DNA from: Charina bottae
Taxonomy: Eukaryota; Chordata; Lepidosauria; Squamata; Charinaidae
Assembly (NCBI GenBank): GCA_023362775.1
Contig: JALMGJ010000015.1
Coordinates: forward strand, 23,215,001-23,279,000
Length of the DNA: 64,000 nucleotides
Reading direction: 5' to 3'
Shown here: piece by piece, positions 44,186 through 54,739 of the stretch
Position numbering within the stretch: position 1 is the first letter of the stretch
How the letters are laid out: the number at the start of each line of letters is the position of its first letter
The notes under the pieces: generated by a model
Database searches by the model: none
Seen by the model: the letters and a program-made list of their open reading frames with translations, nothing else
Told to the model about the DNA's origin: nothing
Made by a program: the position numbers and the translations under genes

Positions 44186-44369
44186 GCTTGGCTTTCAAGT
44201 CATTGGCACAACGATGTCTGGGGTTTTGAATTCTTACGATCACTTTAATCGTTATGATTATTTTTGCAACTGCTTTTAACTTTAGTATCTGCATTTCACC
44301 TAGACTCTGCTTGGATGGAGGGCACCAGAGAAACTGCATAACTGAATAAAAATAAAGACTGACTGATAC

Positions 44370-44549
44370 AGAGAAGAAGAAGAAGAAGAAGAAGAAGAAG
44401 AAGAAGAAGAAGAAGAAGAAGAAGAAGAAGAAGAAGAAGAAGAAGAAGAAGAAGAAGAGGAGGAGGAGGAGGAGGAGGAGGAGGAGGAGGAGGAGGAGGA
44501 GGAGGAGGAGGAGGAGGAGGAGGAGGAGGAGGAGGAGGAGGAGGAGGAA
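44370..44549. repeat. 180-bp purine tract (GAA)n then (GGA)n
   Basis: About 28 GAA units (44371-44457) change to about 30 GGA units. All bases are purines on the plus strand. The overlapping minus-strand frames of poly-Leu, poly-Ser and poly-Pro are artefacts. Confidence 0.97.
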
Positions 44550-44636
44550 CAACCAGCATACATACATACAGTTCCTTCCCTTTCTCTCATAACATACAAC
44601 AGGCTACCATAAAGGTGCATGTATGCTTGCTTGCTA

Positions 44637-44762
44637 ATTATTTATTTATTTATCAAATTTTTATCACCGCTCATCTCCTCCTCAAGGAGGGACCCTGGGC
44701 GGTTTACAATAATTAATTAATTAATCTAATAATAATAATTAATAATAATAATTAACTAATCC
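44637..44762 (-). repeat. LINE 3' tail (CR1/L3-type)
   Basis: ATTATTTATTTATTTATC, then TTTTTATCACCGCTCATCTC, CTCAAGGAGGGACCCTGGGC and GGTTTACAATAATTAAT, followed by an AAT-rich simple run. Confidence 0.75.
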
Positions 44763-46440
44763 CCCTATCACCACCACTCTTATAGAAATCCTCCCATTGT
44801 TTCCATCACAGCCTTTTACAGGCTTTAGGCTCCTTCTCTGAATTGCAACATCCCCAGAGAAATTTAGACGCTGCCTACTTCCTACTAGAGTTGTTTCTCT
44901 ATTTCACTCCTTCCCAAAAATTAGTAATAGGGCTGTTTTGCTGTTATGCAGCCAGCTTTTAGCCTGCTATTTTACAGGGAAAGAGGCCGTTGCTCCTTAT
45001 GGGTCCTTATGGGTAGTAAAGAGGAAAGGGATCTGGGCAAGTCGGAGATTGGGATTAGTGGTTGTTGCAAATGCTACTGTAAATTTTAAAGAGGAGCCTG
45101 CCACTAAAATAGAAAAAATTACTATGAAGGGAAAAGGAACTAACATAATTAGGTTTGAAAATGGAATAAAAGGCGGAGAAATCTCTCAGGGGCTATTAAT
45201 AGTGACCTGCTAATTGAGATTTCCAAGTCCAGAAACAGTATATCTTTGAACACAAGGAATATGATTCCAATGCTCTTATTCCATAAATTCATTTTCAGCC
45301 ATTAATCATAATAGTTAGGCAGGAAAGCCTCCAGGAGTGAAGCCTGTCTATCTCTGAGATGACAGGAATATGGCCAACAGCCTTGGGAGAAGATCTCTGA
45401 TCTAGCAGGGATTTCCTTATATCTGGGCTCTTCCCAACTCACTTTAATCTGGCTTCTATTTTCTTTTCTTATTAATTTGCTATCCCCTTTTTTTGCCACA
45501 GGGACCCCCAGGGGGGGTTTAATGTTATTTTTCTTTCAGACAATGTTTTTAAAAAGGAAAGGAACAGAAGAAAAGAAAGCAATAGATTTATTTAGTGCAT
45601 GCATTTGTGACAATTTGTTGAGCAGGTACCAAAAAGAATTAAAAAATAAAAAGCACTTCGGTGCTCCGGGGGCCGTTCTGTGGCCTGCCAAGTTCATGGT
45701 ATGAACTGGATATTCTGAGCCAAAGTCTTACGCATCGTGTCATCAAGGGATCACATTTACAAATAAGATTAAGAAGTGATATAAAATCCCTCTAAAGGGA
45801 GATAACTCACTTGCTGGCGCAGAACTAGAGACCGAATTGATCTCTTGGCATCCCTGAGCTCTTTGCCATCAGCCAATAACACCCAGCTATTAGTCAGAAT
45901 TCTGGTACATGATGTTTTTTGCCAAGCGTCATCACGAAATCTAGCTCTCCTCCTCTTACAAAGCCAACTAACCTATGTAAGGGCATGGGGTGCTTTCAGA
46001 GGCTGGGTGGGGGAAACGCAGAATAGAAAACTAGACTTGATTTGGGGGTGTAAGCTTTTGGTGTAAAAGTTTGTAGAACTCCTTTGGGGCCTATACAACA
46101 ATGAAGAATCCAGATTTTTATCATTTTGCTAGCAGAAAAGCTCACGTTACCCCTTCCCATACACAGGTACAGGTACCAACAGGACAAACACTATGGCTTG
46201 TGATGTCAATATGTTGCAGATAAAAAATGGAAGCTAGCTTGATTTAATCAGATTGTGATTATTTCCAATCGTGGAGAAAATTGATCTATCTATGTGGTCG
46301 CTAGGAGTTGAAAACAACTTGATGGCAAATCAATCAATCAATCTATCTATCTATCAATCAATCTTATTTCCAGGGGCACCAAGAGGTACGACTTGATTTC
46401 TGGCTTCAACTGTCCTCGGCCTGTATTTCTTTACCTTTAA
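44763..46440. other. Unique sequence, nothing recognised
   Basis: No transposon recognised. The 91-codon frame at 44938-45213 has no recognisable domain. Short AATC/ATCT runs are at 46327-46362. Confidence 0.4.
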
Positions 46441-46956
46441 TTGTCAGATTTATATTCCACTGTTCCTCTTGGATCTCAAGGCATTTTCACATTTTATCCA
46501 CAGTATAATAACACAGGGGGTCGCAATGGCTCAGTGGTTAAGACGCCAGGCTTGTCGATCGGAAGGTTGCAAGTTCAGAGGTTTGAGACCCTAGCCCCAC
46601 GTGACAGAGTGAGCTCCCGCACTCGCCCCAGCTCTTGCCAACCTAGCAATTCGAAAGCATACAAATGCAAATAGGTACCACTTTGGTGGGAAGGTAACAG
46701 TGTTCTGCGTGCATCATGCCGGCCACATGACCGCAGAAGCGTCTTCGGACAACGCTGGCTCTTCGGCTAAGAAACGGAGATGAGCACCGCCCCCTAGGGT
46801 CGGACACGACTGTGCAGGGGAACCTTTACCTTTTATAATAACACAGGTTGGGTTGAGTGAGTGACTGGCCAAAATTCAGTTTCTGTGGCTGAAGATAAAC
46901 TTGAACCAGGGTTTTCTCAACCCTAATCTAGCACCTTAACAACTACACCACATCCG
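46441..46956 (-). mobile_element. Sauria-type SINE B, split by SINE A
   Basis: The 3' part on the left (46441-46517) reads as the complement of a GGAATATAAATCTGAC tail. The head on the right (46834-46956) has GAGTGAGTGACTGGCC, CTTGAACCAGGG and CACCTTAACAACTACACC in plus sense. Joining the two outer parts restores one diverged SINE B, so this older copy was the target for SINE A. Confidence 0.65.
46518..46833 (+). mobile_element. SINE A nested in SINE B
   Basis: Flanked by TATAATAACACAGG at 46504-46517 and 46834-46847. It lacks the AGTAGATGA segment between ATACAAATGCAA and ATAGGTACC, a small internal deletion not seen in the other copies. Confidence 0.95.
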
Positions 46957-47302
46957 AATTTTTATACGTGGGTTGCATGTCCTAGACTTACACACACACC
47001 ATATATAGAAACCAAGTGAGTAATGGAGGAATTTTTGAATCTAGACTTCTCCATGATGTACTACCATTTACGTGGTGATGCAATGTAGCCATAGTGGGGA
47101 AGAGCCTAATTTGATAACATTGATCTATAAATATAGATCTGTAGACTGCTTACAGTAAATTGTATGAAGGCAGAATACAAGTATTTTATACTAATGAATA
47201 GTTATTATAGATAGGCAGCTTCCTAGGCCCTTACTCTTTCTCCTTAGAGTTCTTTGGATTAAGGAGGGCTTCAAAAAGAATGCTGTCCTTCAATCTCTAA
47301 AG
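46957..47302. other. Unique sequence, nothing recognised
   Basis: No repeat or domain recognised. Confidence 0.4.
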
Positions 47303-47437
47303 CAGTGTTTCTCAACCTTGGCAACTTGAAGATGAGTGGACTTCAACTCCCAGAATTCCGTAACCAACCATGCCGGCTGGGGAATTCTGGGAGTTGAAGT
47401 CCACACATCTTCAAGTTGCCAAGGTTGAGAAACACTG
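47303..47437. mobile_element. Complete palindromic hAT-type MITE
   Basis: Left CAGTGTTTCTCAACCTTGGC and right GCCAAGGTTGAGAAACACTG are perfect inverted termini. The two roughly 60-bp arms are almost perfect complements around CGTAACCAACCATGCCGGC. The flanking 8 bases are not an obvious duplication. Confidence 0.88.
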
Positions 47438-48275
47438 CAGTCTACAGTGACACAACAATCTTTTGGTCTTGAGTTTTGATCCCATGCCTGAGCTGCTAGT
47501 TTTGAATACAAGTTTAACATTCCCAAGTTGCTCACATTTTGGCATTTTTGGAATGTTCAGAATCTGAACGACATCTTGCTTAATCTATTTTTATGTTTTA
47601 AGTGTTTTGATAGTAACTGAATTACCATCCTGGGTCCCGAGAGCCCCCTCCAACAACTTCTGAATCCTGAAATCCAAAATTCAGATTTCAGAAGTTGAAC
47701 ATTCAAGAGCTTCAAACACTGACGACTTCCAATTGGGAAATGTTTTCTGAAAGACAAATTTAAGCTGCAGGGCCACAGAATGTAGGCTCTTTCATGCAAT
47801 AATGCAGTATTTCTTCTCTCTCTTCTCTAAGACATTTGGTCCTTCTAAAACACCCCCCCCCCCAAAACAAAAAAAACACCCCACCATTACATTTTGGTTA
47901 GCCACAGTGCCATCTGCTGTTTGGATCATCATTCAATGTCTTTCAAATGGCTACGGGTTACTGCAGTCCTACTGTGTAGTTAAAGAGAGCCTTAATCTCT
48001 GTGTCAATCCCATGATATTCTGACTGGAGTCTCTTTTTCAGAACTCAAAACTCCCTGGGGCTTGTGGCAGCTCAGCACAAGAAGGACAGGATGGTGAGAG
48101 GGCACTAAAACGTTTCTGTCCGCTCTTTCTGTAGTTCATGGCCATCCTCCAATGGGAATGGGGAAAGATGTTCATCCCTTGAACTCCAGGAGTGAAAAAG
48201 CAGATTGAGATTAGGAATTTAAGCCAAATGTACAAGAGGGAAAAGATTTGCTCTCACACACACCCTTTGCCGATT
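47438..48275. other. Unique sequence, nothing recognised
   Basis: Only a poly-C/poly-A run near 47850-47875 is notable. Confidence 0.4.
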
Positions 48276-48287
48276 TATGCTCAGATT

Positions 48288-48403
48288 TGTCGAAGGCTTT
48301 CACGGCCGGAGTTCAATGGCTGTTGTGGGTCTTCCGGGCTGTGTGGCCGTGTTCTGGAAGTTCCAGAACACGGCCACACAGCCCGGAAGACCCACAACAG
48401 CCA
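48288..48403. mobile_element. Penelope-like termini fused as a 116-bp palindrome (type B)
   Basis: Left part GTCGAAGGCTTTCACGGCCG then GGCTGTTGTGGGTCTTCC and GGCCGTGTTCTGGAA is followed at once by the reverse complement. Flanking TATGCTCAGATT copies at 48276-48287 and 48404-48415 form a 12-bp TSD. Only the outer 50 to 60 bp of the termini are present, so the hammerhead-like part is missing. Confidence 0.8.
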
Positions 48404-48713
48404 TATGCTCAGATTGTTTGGAGCTTTCAAAAGAAGAAAAACCTGAAGCTGAGGTTGCAAATTATTGTGACTGGTATCAATTGTTGTCTATAGCTGGTTA
48501 GAATGGCAAACTATTACCTCGCCTGTCTTTAGAGCTGTTTAGGCTTCAAGTCATATAATTCTGTTCCTAATGCATCATGTTTTACTGTACAACGATGCCT
48601 CCCAAAATTTTATCAAGTTTTGCTTCTTCTTTACAATTTTTTTATTTTATTTTTTATTCCAGAAGATGGAGAACTTCCTAAACAATTTTCTTAACAGAAG
48701 AATCTTTTGTGAG
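48404..48713. other. Unique sequence, nothing recognised
   Basis: AT-rich; no element recognised. Confidence 0.4.
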
Positions 48714-48790
48714 TTTTTTCTTTTCTTTTCTTTTCTTTTCTTTTCTTTTCTTTTCTTTTCTTTTCTTTTCTTTTCTTTTCTTTTCTTTTC

Positions 48791-48821
<31 letters not shown>

Positions 48822-48823
48822 CT
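48714..48823. repeat. (TTTTC)n microsatellite
   Basis: About twenty-one pentamers with one extra T, bounded by TGTGAG on both sides. Confidence 0.96.
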
Positions 48824-49784
48824 TGTGAGTCTGAAAGAAAAAGATGACGCAGAGGTCAGAATGAGTTTAGGAAATAATAAAATATATGTATTTTAAAAAA
48901 CTCCAAAACACCAGAGGAGAACATATGAGCCCTGCCAACCAGTCCTTTTCAAAGCATTGCAAAACCTCCACATTATAACTGGCAGAACTGGCCTGCAACA
49001 CTTTCTACTTTGGCCTATGACTTCAAGGCGGTAGACTCCATGTGAATAATGAAGTGGGAAGGTCAAGAGAGGGTTAGCAAATGAAAGGTGGGACATAAAA
49101 GACAGCAAGGGATGATCTCACTCTTGGAACGTTCTAGAAATTAGGGGTTGGTGGGGCCCTAAAGTGAAGAACCACCTGGCAAGAACATGGATTGTCTCAG
49201 GCTTGGCGTTTCTTCTTAAAAGAATCGAATGACTGGTGATTTGGAAGACCTGAACTTCAGAGCAAAATGTGAAGCTGGGAGGTCAAGGATGATAACAGGT
49301 AGGGAAAAAAGAGAAGAGGGATCCCACAAATCCTGGATGTCCCCAGAAGGTAGAACTTCAGGGATATATCCTAGGGGAATCCCATTTCTTATCCACTAGT
49401 AAGCATGATTAATAGCAGGCTTTTCTTTATTTCTTAGTGATGTTCATATCCACTCATAGATTAAACAAAAAAACAAAGGTCTTGTTGTCATGAATGGGTT
49501 GATCCCTGTCTAGAGTAAGGAGTAAGGAGTCCATGAGGATTCAAAGCCCATTTCACAGAGATGGATTTCAACCCTCCTATGAAGAGGTTAGACCAGATCT
49601 CTGGTACGAACTATATGATTCTTCCTTCCTGCAACTATATGATTCTTCCTGCTCCATATGGAAGAAAGAGTTGAGGATGCCATAAAGGAGCATCCTTCTG
49701 GCTCTGGCCATCCAGAGGTTGTTTTAATATTGCCCAAATTATTCTTTGGGGAATACAGTCATCAGGAGATGAAGAAAGGGGAGG
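48824..49784. other. Unique sequence, nothing recognised
   Basis: No transposon recognised. A partial duplication AACTATATGATTCTTCC lies at about 49608 and 49632. Confidence 0.4.
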
Positions 49785-49935
49785 CTTATTTATTATTCTT
49801 AGCTATAGATCCTGTCCTTCGTCTACAAAACTCACATCAATATACACTGTCTCCACGGTTCTTTCATTCCCACAACAACCCTGCCATGTAATAAGCTGAG
49901 AGGTGAGAGAAAGAGAGAAACCAAGGGCATTTATT
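49785..49935 (-). mobile_element. Diverged SINE B fragment
   Basis: CTTATTTATTATTCTTAG at the left, CCCACAACAACCCTGCCATG and GCTGAGAGGTGAGAGAAAG to the right, in the order of SINE B on the minus strand. The head is not recognisable. Confidence 0.5.
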
Positions 49936-49989
49936 TAGGGGATTTGATCTACCCATTCCTAGTTCAACTTTAGCACAGGATTCACCAGA

Positions 49990-50135
49990 CACACTTGTCT
50001 ATTCATGGTTTATTGAATAAAGCACAATTTGCTGTTTCATACAACAGAGTAAGCCATAAACTATGGTCTACCAACCACAACATAAACACAACCTATCTTA
50101 ATCTGTTGCGTGAACTAAATTGATTATGTGCCCTC
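49990..50135. repeat. Dispersed AAACCATGGTTT-type repeat
   Basis: TATTCATGGTTTATTGAATA, AGTAAGCCATAAACTATGG, CAACCACAACATAAAC and TTGCGTGAACTAAAT. Approximate ends. Confidence 0.45.
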
Positions 50136-50310
50136 ATATCAGTGTGGACGTTTAGCAACCACTTAGATAGACCTTCTCCAGGATGACCATGAACTCAACC
50201 TTTAGCACTCTGTGCATGGAGAATTTTAAAAGTCCAAGCATTTAATTGTGCATGATACCTCAATCAGGTCCCACCTACCACAATTTACTACCTGGTTTGC
50301 AATATATGAG
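50136..50310. other. Unique sequence
   Basis: Short spacer without recognised content. Confidence 0.4.
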
Positions 50311-50407
50311 ACGTTGGTTCAATGTATTGTCGAAGGCTTTCACGGCCGGAGTTCAATGGCTGTTGTGGGTCTTCCAGGCTGGGTGGCCGTGTTCTGGAAG
50401 TTGTGGT

Positions 50408-50450
50408 TCCTAACGTTTCGCCAGCATCTGTGGCCAGCATCTTCAGAGGG
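50408..50450 (-). ncRNA. Hammerhead-like motif (type B, left arm)
   Basis: Minus strand: CTGAAGA (50440-50446), T, GCTGGCCACAGATGCTGGC, GAAAC (50415-50419), GTT, AGG. CCT before the core and AGG after it can pair as helix I. Stem II is weak here: GCCA and TGGC pair, leaving TGCTG unpaired, because GCTGGC stands where a pairing GCCAGC would be expected. Confidence 0.4.
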
Positions 50451-50508
50451 CAGGAGCACAGATAGAAGCAAAAGAAGCACAGAGATTTTGCTTCTATCTG
50501 TGCTCCTG

Positions 50509-50552
50509 CCCTCTGAAGATGCTGGCCACAGATGCTGGCGAAACGTTAGGAA
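50509..50552 (+). ncRNA. Hammerhead-like motif (type B, right arm)
   Basis: CTGAAGA 50513-50519, helix II region 50521-50539, GAAAC 50540-50544, GTT 50545-50547. It has the same weakened stem II as the left arm, so the change was present before the two arms were made. Confidence 0.4.
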
Positions 50553-51040
50553 CCACAACTTCCAGAACACGGCCACACAGCCCGGAAGACCCACAACAGC
50601 CAACGTTGGTTCAAGTTAGTCCAAAAGTATTTCATGTGTCTTGGTCTTTTTGTCTGACACACAAGCTAGATTTCTGTGATTTGTTCAACATGTCACCAAA
50701 GTCTTCTGAGGGATACTTTGAGATGAGTTGATTCTTGATGGACTTACCCAATGGCATTTGAGAAGGGAAAGAGGATCTAAATCCATCCAGAGCATCAGCT
50801 TCAGCTTGGCATCAACCTTTCTGCCACTGAAAACCCTTTTCCCAACCTTCAGTAAATTGTTTTCATCTCGCAATCATGGGTTCTCCGGCAATTATGCCCC
50901 AACCTCATTAGGTTTGCCTTCCTTCAGTTCAATGCATAAACATTCTGCAAATTAGCAATCAGTATAAAGCTAGCTTTTGGGAGTGATCATCTGATACAGT
51001 GCAGACACAGATGGACATGCATCCTTCAAAACAAACATAC

Positions 51041-51196
51041 CTGTGGACCATCACACGTGAATTTCTTCCATACTTTTCTTCCATAGTTGGAATGACTCAA
51101 ATAACCCCAGAGGGCTGCAAATTGGGCGCCTTTGGAACAGAAATGCTGAAGTTGTGATATCAGAAGATGCTTTCCATGAAAATGAGATGCCTCCTT
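51041..51196 (-). other. Exon-like segment 2, unidentified
   Basis: On the minus strand it is preceded by TACATTTTTTCCAG and followed by GTATGT, consensus-like acceptor and donor sites. It is 156 bp, and the frame starting at the acceptor (KEASHFHGKHLL... to ...FTCDGPQ) is open for exactly 52 codons. I do not recognise the peptide. If joined to the segment at 51597-51652 through their phase, the frame would be a different one and would end at a TGA near the 3' end. Such sites arise often by chance in 64 kb. Confidence 0.15.
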
Positions 51197-51596
51197 CTGG
51201 AAAAAATGTATATAAACAATATGAGATTGCATCTTAAGAATATTCAGATCAAACAGTATTCGGGAACTAAAAGGAAAAGTAAGAACAGTTCCATTTGCTG
51301 GGATCCTTATCTTTGTTTTAAAAGGTTGAATTTAGTAACCTAATTCCCTTCTAATATTATCTAAATATATTATTTTCATTGTGACAGTCTTGGAAGTTTT
51401 GTATGTGGTAAGCGCTTTAAGTAAATGATGCATCTTAGTTCCTAAAAGCGAATATTTTAATTCAGATAGTAATTCCTGAAAGGACAGTATAATTTGATGT
51501 TTTGCAACCCTTTATTTTTCCAGCTCTTGTGCCTGGAAGCAATCCTGAAAAAGCCATAAAAAGATCCTACTGGAGGTGATCCTAGGATCTGTTTAC

Positions 51597-51652
51597 CTAG
51601 CATTCGGTCTCCCACAGTGGCCAGCAGGATGTGACTTTCAAAGCTACTCTTC
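51597..51652 (-). other. Exon-like segment 1, unidentified
   Basis: On the minus strand TTTCTACCCCAG precedes and GTAAAC follows a 56-bp segment whose open frame reads SSFESHILLATVGDRMLG. The site quality is fair, the length is small, and no family is recognised. Confidence 0.12.
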
Positions 51653-52290
51653 CTGGGGTAGAAAGATTCTACTGTTATATTATGTGTTATAATTGCTGCC
51701 AACTATCTTATCCTTGGTGAGTTACTGAAATTCCCCTTTTGAATTCCTTGCAGAATTCAGTGGTGGTGGTTGCAAATTGGGGCTGCAAATTCTACATTTT
51801 AATCAGGTGTCCTATAAAAAAGGATTTCTTTAATTGTCCAGCCTATTGTTTATTGGCAGAACTCAAAGGGGTCCCTTGTGGTTTTTCAATTTTCATTCAC
51901 ATCACCACCACGAGATAGGCCTTGTCATCTTTTCCATACGTGTAAGTGTTTTGAGGGGTTCTAGAAGGATTATCGCACTACTGTAGTCTGTTACAGCTGA
52001 ACCAACATATTATTGGCATTTTAAACACAACTACATTTAATAAGTGTAACCTTTTATAGAATGCAGCCCATTTTATCAGATGCATGACATTTTTTCCTGA
52101 GAAAGGAGTAAACACACATTAATAGTTGGGAATGGGTTCTGGAGGATAATAAGAAATGAGGTTAGAGGGAAATCAAATTCAGGAGGGACAGACAATGGTA
52201 ATTACCTATGAAAAGTGGCTATTCACAAAACAGTTAATGAGTGTAACACATCTTTGGTGGGAAACATCAAACATCATCATGATGTTACCT

Positions 52291-52626
52291 AGGTAAAGGT
52301 AAAGGTTCTCCCCGCACATTTGTGCAGTCGTGTCCGACTCTAGGGGACGGTGCTCATCTCCGTTTGTTAGCCGAAGAGCCAGCGTTGTCCGAAGACGCTT
52401 CCACGGTCACGTGGCCGGCATGATACACGTGGGATGCTGTTACCTACCCACCGAAGTGGTACCTATTCATCTACTTGCATTTGCATGCTTTCGAATTGCT
52501 AGGTTGGCAAGAGCTGGGGCGAGTGCGGGAGCTCACTCCGTCACGCGGGGCTAGGGATTCGAGCCTCCAAACTTGCGATCTTCCGATCGACAAGCCTGGC
52601 GTCTTACCCGCTGAGCCACCACGCCC
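52291..52626 (-). mobile_element. SINE A, full length
   Basis: From AGGTAAAGGTAAAGGTTCTC at the 3' end to GCTGAGCCACCACGCCC at the head. The tRNA head directly abuts the AT satellite at 52627. Confidence 0.94.
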
Positions 52627-52761
52627 TATTATTATATTATATTATATTATATATTATATATTATATATTATATATTATATATTATATATTATATATTATA
52701 TATTATATATTATATATTATATATTATATATTATATATTATATATTATATATTATATATTA

Positions 52762-52808
<47 letters not shown>
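52627..52808. repeat. AT-only satellite: (TATATTA)n then (AT)n
   Basis: About 135 bp of 5- and 7-bp TATTA and TATATTA units are followed by an AT run of about 44 bp. There is no G or C from 52628 to 52808. The Ile/Leu/Tyr frame through it continues out of the SINE and is not a gene. Confidence 0.95.
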
Positions 52809-52814
<6 letters not shown>

Positions 52815-52957
52815 CTATTATAGATGTGACCTAGTTGGGTAATAAAATGTCTGCAAGCAAACAACCAAGCTCAGAGAACACCAAGGACACCACAGTTCAA
52901 CCCTGAGCTATAGAGATTCTCTTCTATTGGCATATATTTTCTGCTAATTGCCACTCT
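52809..52957. other. Unique sequence
   Basis: Nothing recognised. Confidence 0.35.
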
Positions 52958-53040
52958 CTTTATTTATATATCACATTTATATCACCGCCCATCTCCCCCA
53001 CAAGGATGGACCCTGGGTGGTAAAGCACAGCAATCCAACA
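52958..53040 (-). repeat. LINE 3' tail (CR1/L3-type)
   Basis: TTTATTTATATATCACATTT, then ATATCACCGCCCATCTCCCC and AAGGATGGACCCTGGGTGGT. Confidence 0.7.
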
Positions 53041-54519
53041 CTGGGAACTCCTAATGTGATAAGGAACCTTATTAGGTCCTGCAGTCATGTTGTGCCAAGT
53101 TGCTCGTGAGATAATAAATCTGTAGGTCCTTGGTACCACAAGGCTCGTGGCTGCTGAAGCTTTGAATGCAAATAAAGCCAGGTCTTGAGCATCTCTGCCA
53201 TCCTGGGGATCGTAGCTGGTCACAGCGGTTGGGTGAATGAACTGCCCTGCTAAATATTGGCGCTCCCTGCTTGGGGATAAAAACTGCCTTTTCCATTTGG
53301 CACCATCACAGCATCACCACGTGAGATTTGGGTTCCCATTCCAAGTTCTCCTCAGAAAACTAGGTACAGCAATCTCCCAGGCATCTCCTCACACTGTGGC
53401 CTTTTTCAGGGTTTTGTAGTTGTAAATCATCCTTGGCAGATGTTTATCCAGCCTCCTTCCTCCCTCCCATCCACTCCACTCCACTCTTTAAAAGCCTCCA
53501 TGGTGAAAGATCTCACAGCTTCCCAAAGCAGCTGGTTACAGATCCTCTAATAACTACATTTCAACCCTAATAACTGTGTCTAGATTTCAAAAAAGACAGA
53601 TTCTTGGGAAAGAAGACCATTGGCAAATATTAGTGCAAGCCTGTGCAAGGCACAGCATCTTCACCTCACGCTGTCTCTAAGGTCCTTAAGAAGTTTCCTC
53701 TACAAGCCGGGCCGCTCCTCAAACACAGAGACGCCCACAGTATCCGAGCACAGCAGTCCGGATGTTTGCAAAGCATTCTGGAAGTAAATCGGCTCCAAGC
53801 GTGCTACTAGTACGGATGCCAATGTGCTCTGCTTCAGCACCTCTCTGCATGCTGTTCTGAGTAGACTTTGGATGCCTCCAGCTCTTTAATCCCATCTCTT
53901 TGCAGGGAAGTTCTTATTCTTTAGTTTTTGCCTCTAGAGGAAATGACTGTCCCTTATGGAAACTTTTCTCCAGAAGCCAATAAAAGTTGGGGCAGGGGGG
54001 GGCGATGGGGGACAGTGCTGCAAGTACAACAGTAAGAAATGGTTCAAACCACCGTCCTTTGGCCCTTCAGTCTTGGAGGAAAACAGAGGGGAGCACGCTT
54101 CTTCTTTTCTTTTCTCGTGAAGCGATTGCAAGTGATGCGTTTGAAAAGAGGAAAGGTGCCATGCGCTGTTTATTTTGTACAAAGCTGCTGCAGACTTGAA
54201 TTCCAAACCATGGATGTTAAAATATACCCCAAAGAATGCAGCGTCCCAGATTTTCAAAGCAGTGGAATGCTGGCCGTCATACCATACATGAATGGATCTG
54301 AAATTAAATCACTTTTGCTGCCCTTCTAAAAGCAAACAAGAACGAGACCAGCCAGGCTTCCACTGGCCTGAGTATCCACCTGCCCTCCTTTGCTTTGGGA
54401 GAGGTTGAAAATGGAAACTCAACAGAAAACTCAATCTCTTGGGCAGATTCGGGAATGGAATCTCTGAGTCATGCTGGTTTCTGTTCTGCAATGGTTGGGC
54501 AGAGCTTCCCGTGCATTGC
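53041..54519. other. Unique sequence, nothing recognised
   Basis: No transposon recognised. Overlapping frames around 53934-54330 have no domain. Confidence 0.4.
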
Positions 54520-54625
54520 ACAAAGCCATGGTTGGCTTAACCATAGCTGCCTGGTTTTGCACAGCACAATAAACCATGATTTTGCAAGCCACAGGGGTTG
54601 GCTGCACACAAGACGTCAAACCAAT
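54520..54625. repeat. Dispersed AAACCATGGTTT-type repeat
   Basis: AAGCCATGGTTGGCTTAACC, ATAAACCATGATTTTGC and GGGTTGGCTGCACACAAG. Confidence 0.5.
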
Positions 54626-54739
54626 TCTAAGCAAGCAAGAGGGCACAGTGTGTTGTGCGACCTCCTTCTTGTTGCACATTCTAGATGGAGTTCTGTCAAA
54701 ATCACACTGCAGGCTGCTTCAGCTGGTATCAGTGGGATG
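54626..54739. other. Unique sequence
   Basis: Nothing recognised. Confidence 0.35.

Larger units (their letters stand above)
50323..50602. mobile_element. Penelope-like termini, 280-bp palindrome with two hammerhead-like motifs (type B)
   Basis: Exact ACGTTGGTTCAA copies at 50311-50322 and 50603-50614 flank it. The two arms, from CACGGCCGGAGTTCAATGGC inward to AGCACAGATAGAAGCAAAA, are near-perfect reverse complements with a tiny centre (GAAGCACAGAGAT). The arms match each other closely but differ at a few bases (for example CAGGCTGGGTGG on the left against CCACACAGCCCGG on the right). The predicted RNA is one long hairpin. Confidence 0.82.
50615..52290. other. Unique sequence holding two weak exon-like segments
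   Basis: No transposon recognised over about 1.7 kb. See the minus-strand candidates at 51041-51196 and 51597-51652. Otherwise nothing recognised. Confidence 0.35.

Noticed and set aside
44112..44620. Three overlapping frames of 87 to 151 codons rich in Leu, Ser and Pro
   Set aside because: Low-complexity translation of the GAA/GGA array.
48276..48415. Possible microRNA hairpin
   Set aside because: The perfect palindrome is explained by joined retroelement ends with a TSD; no miRNA-like mismatches or loop.
52330..52762. Frames such as HLHAFELLGWQELGRVRELT, also near 57457, 42794 and 22516
   Set aside because: These recur wherever SINE A occurs and are SINE translation.
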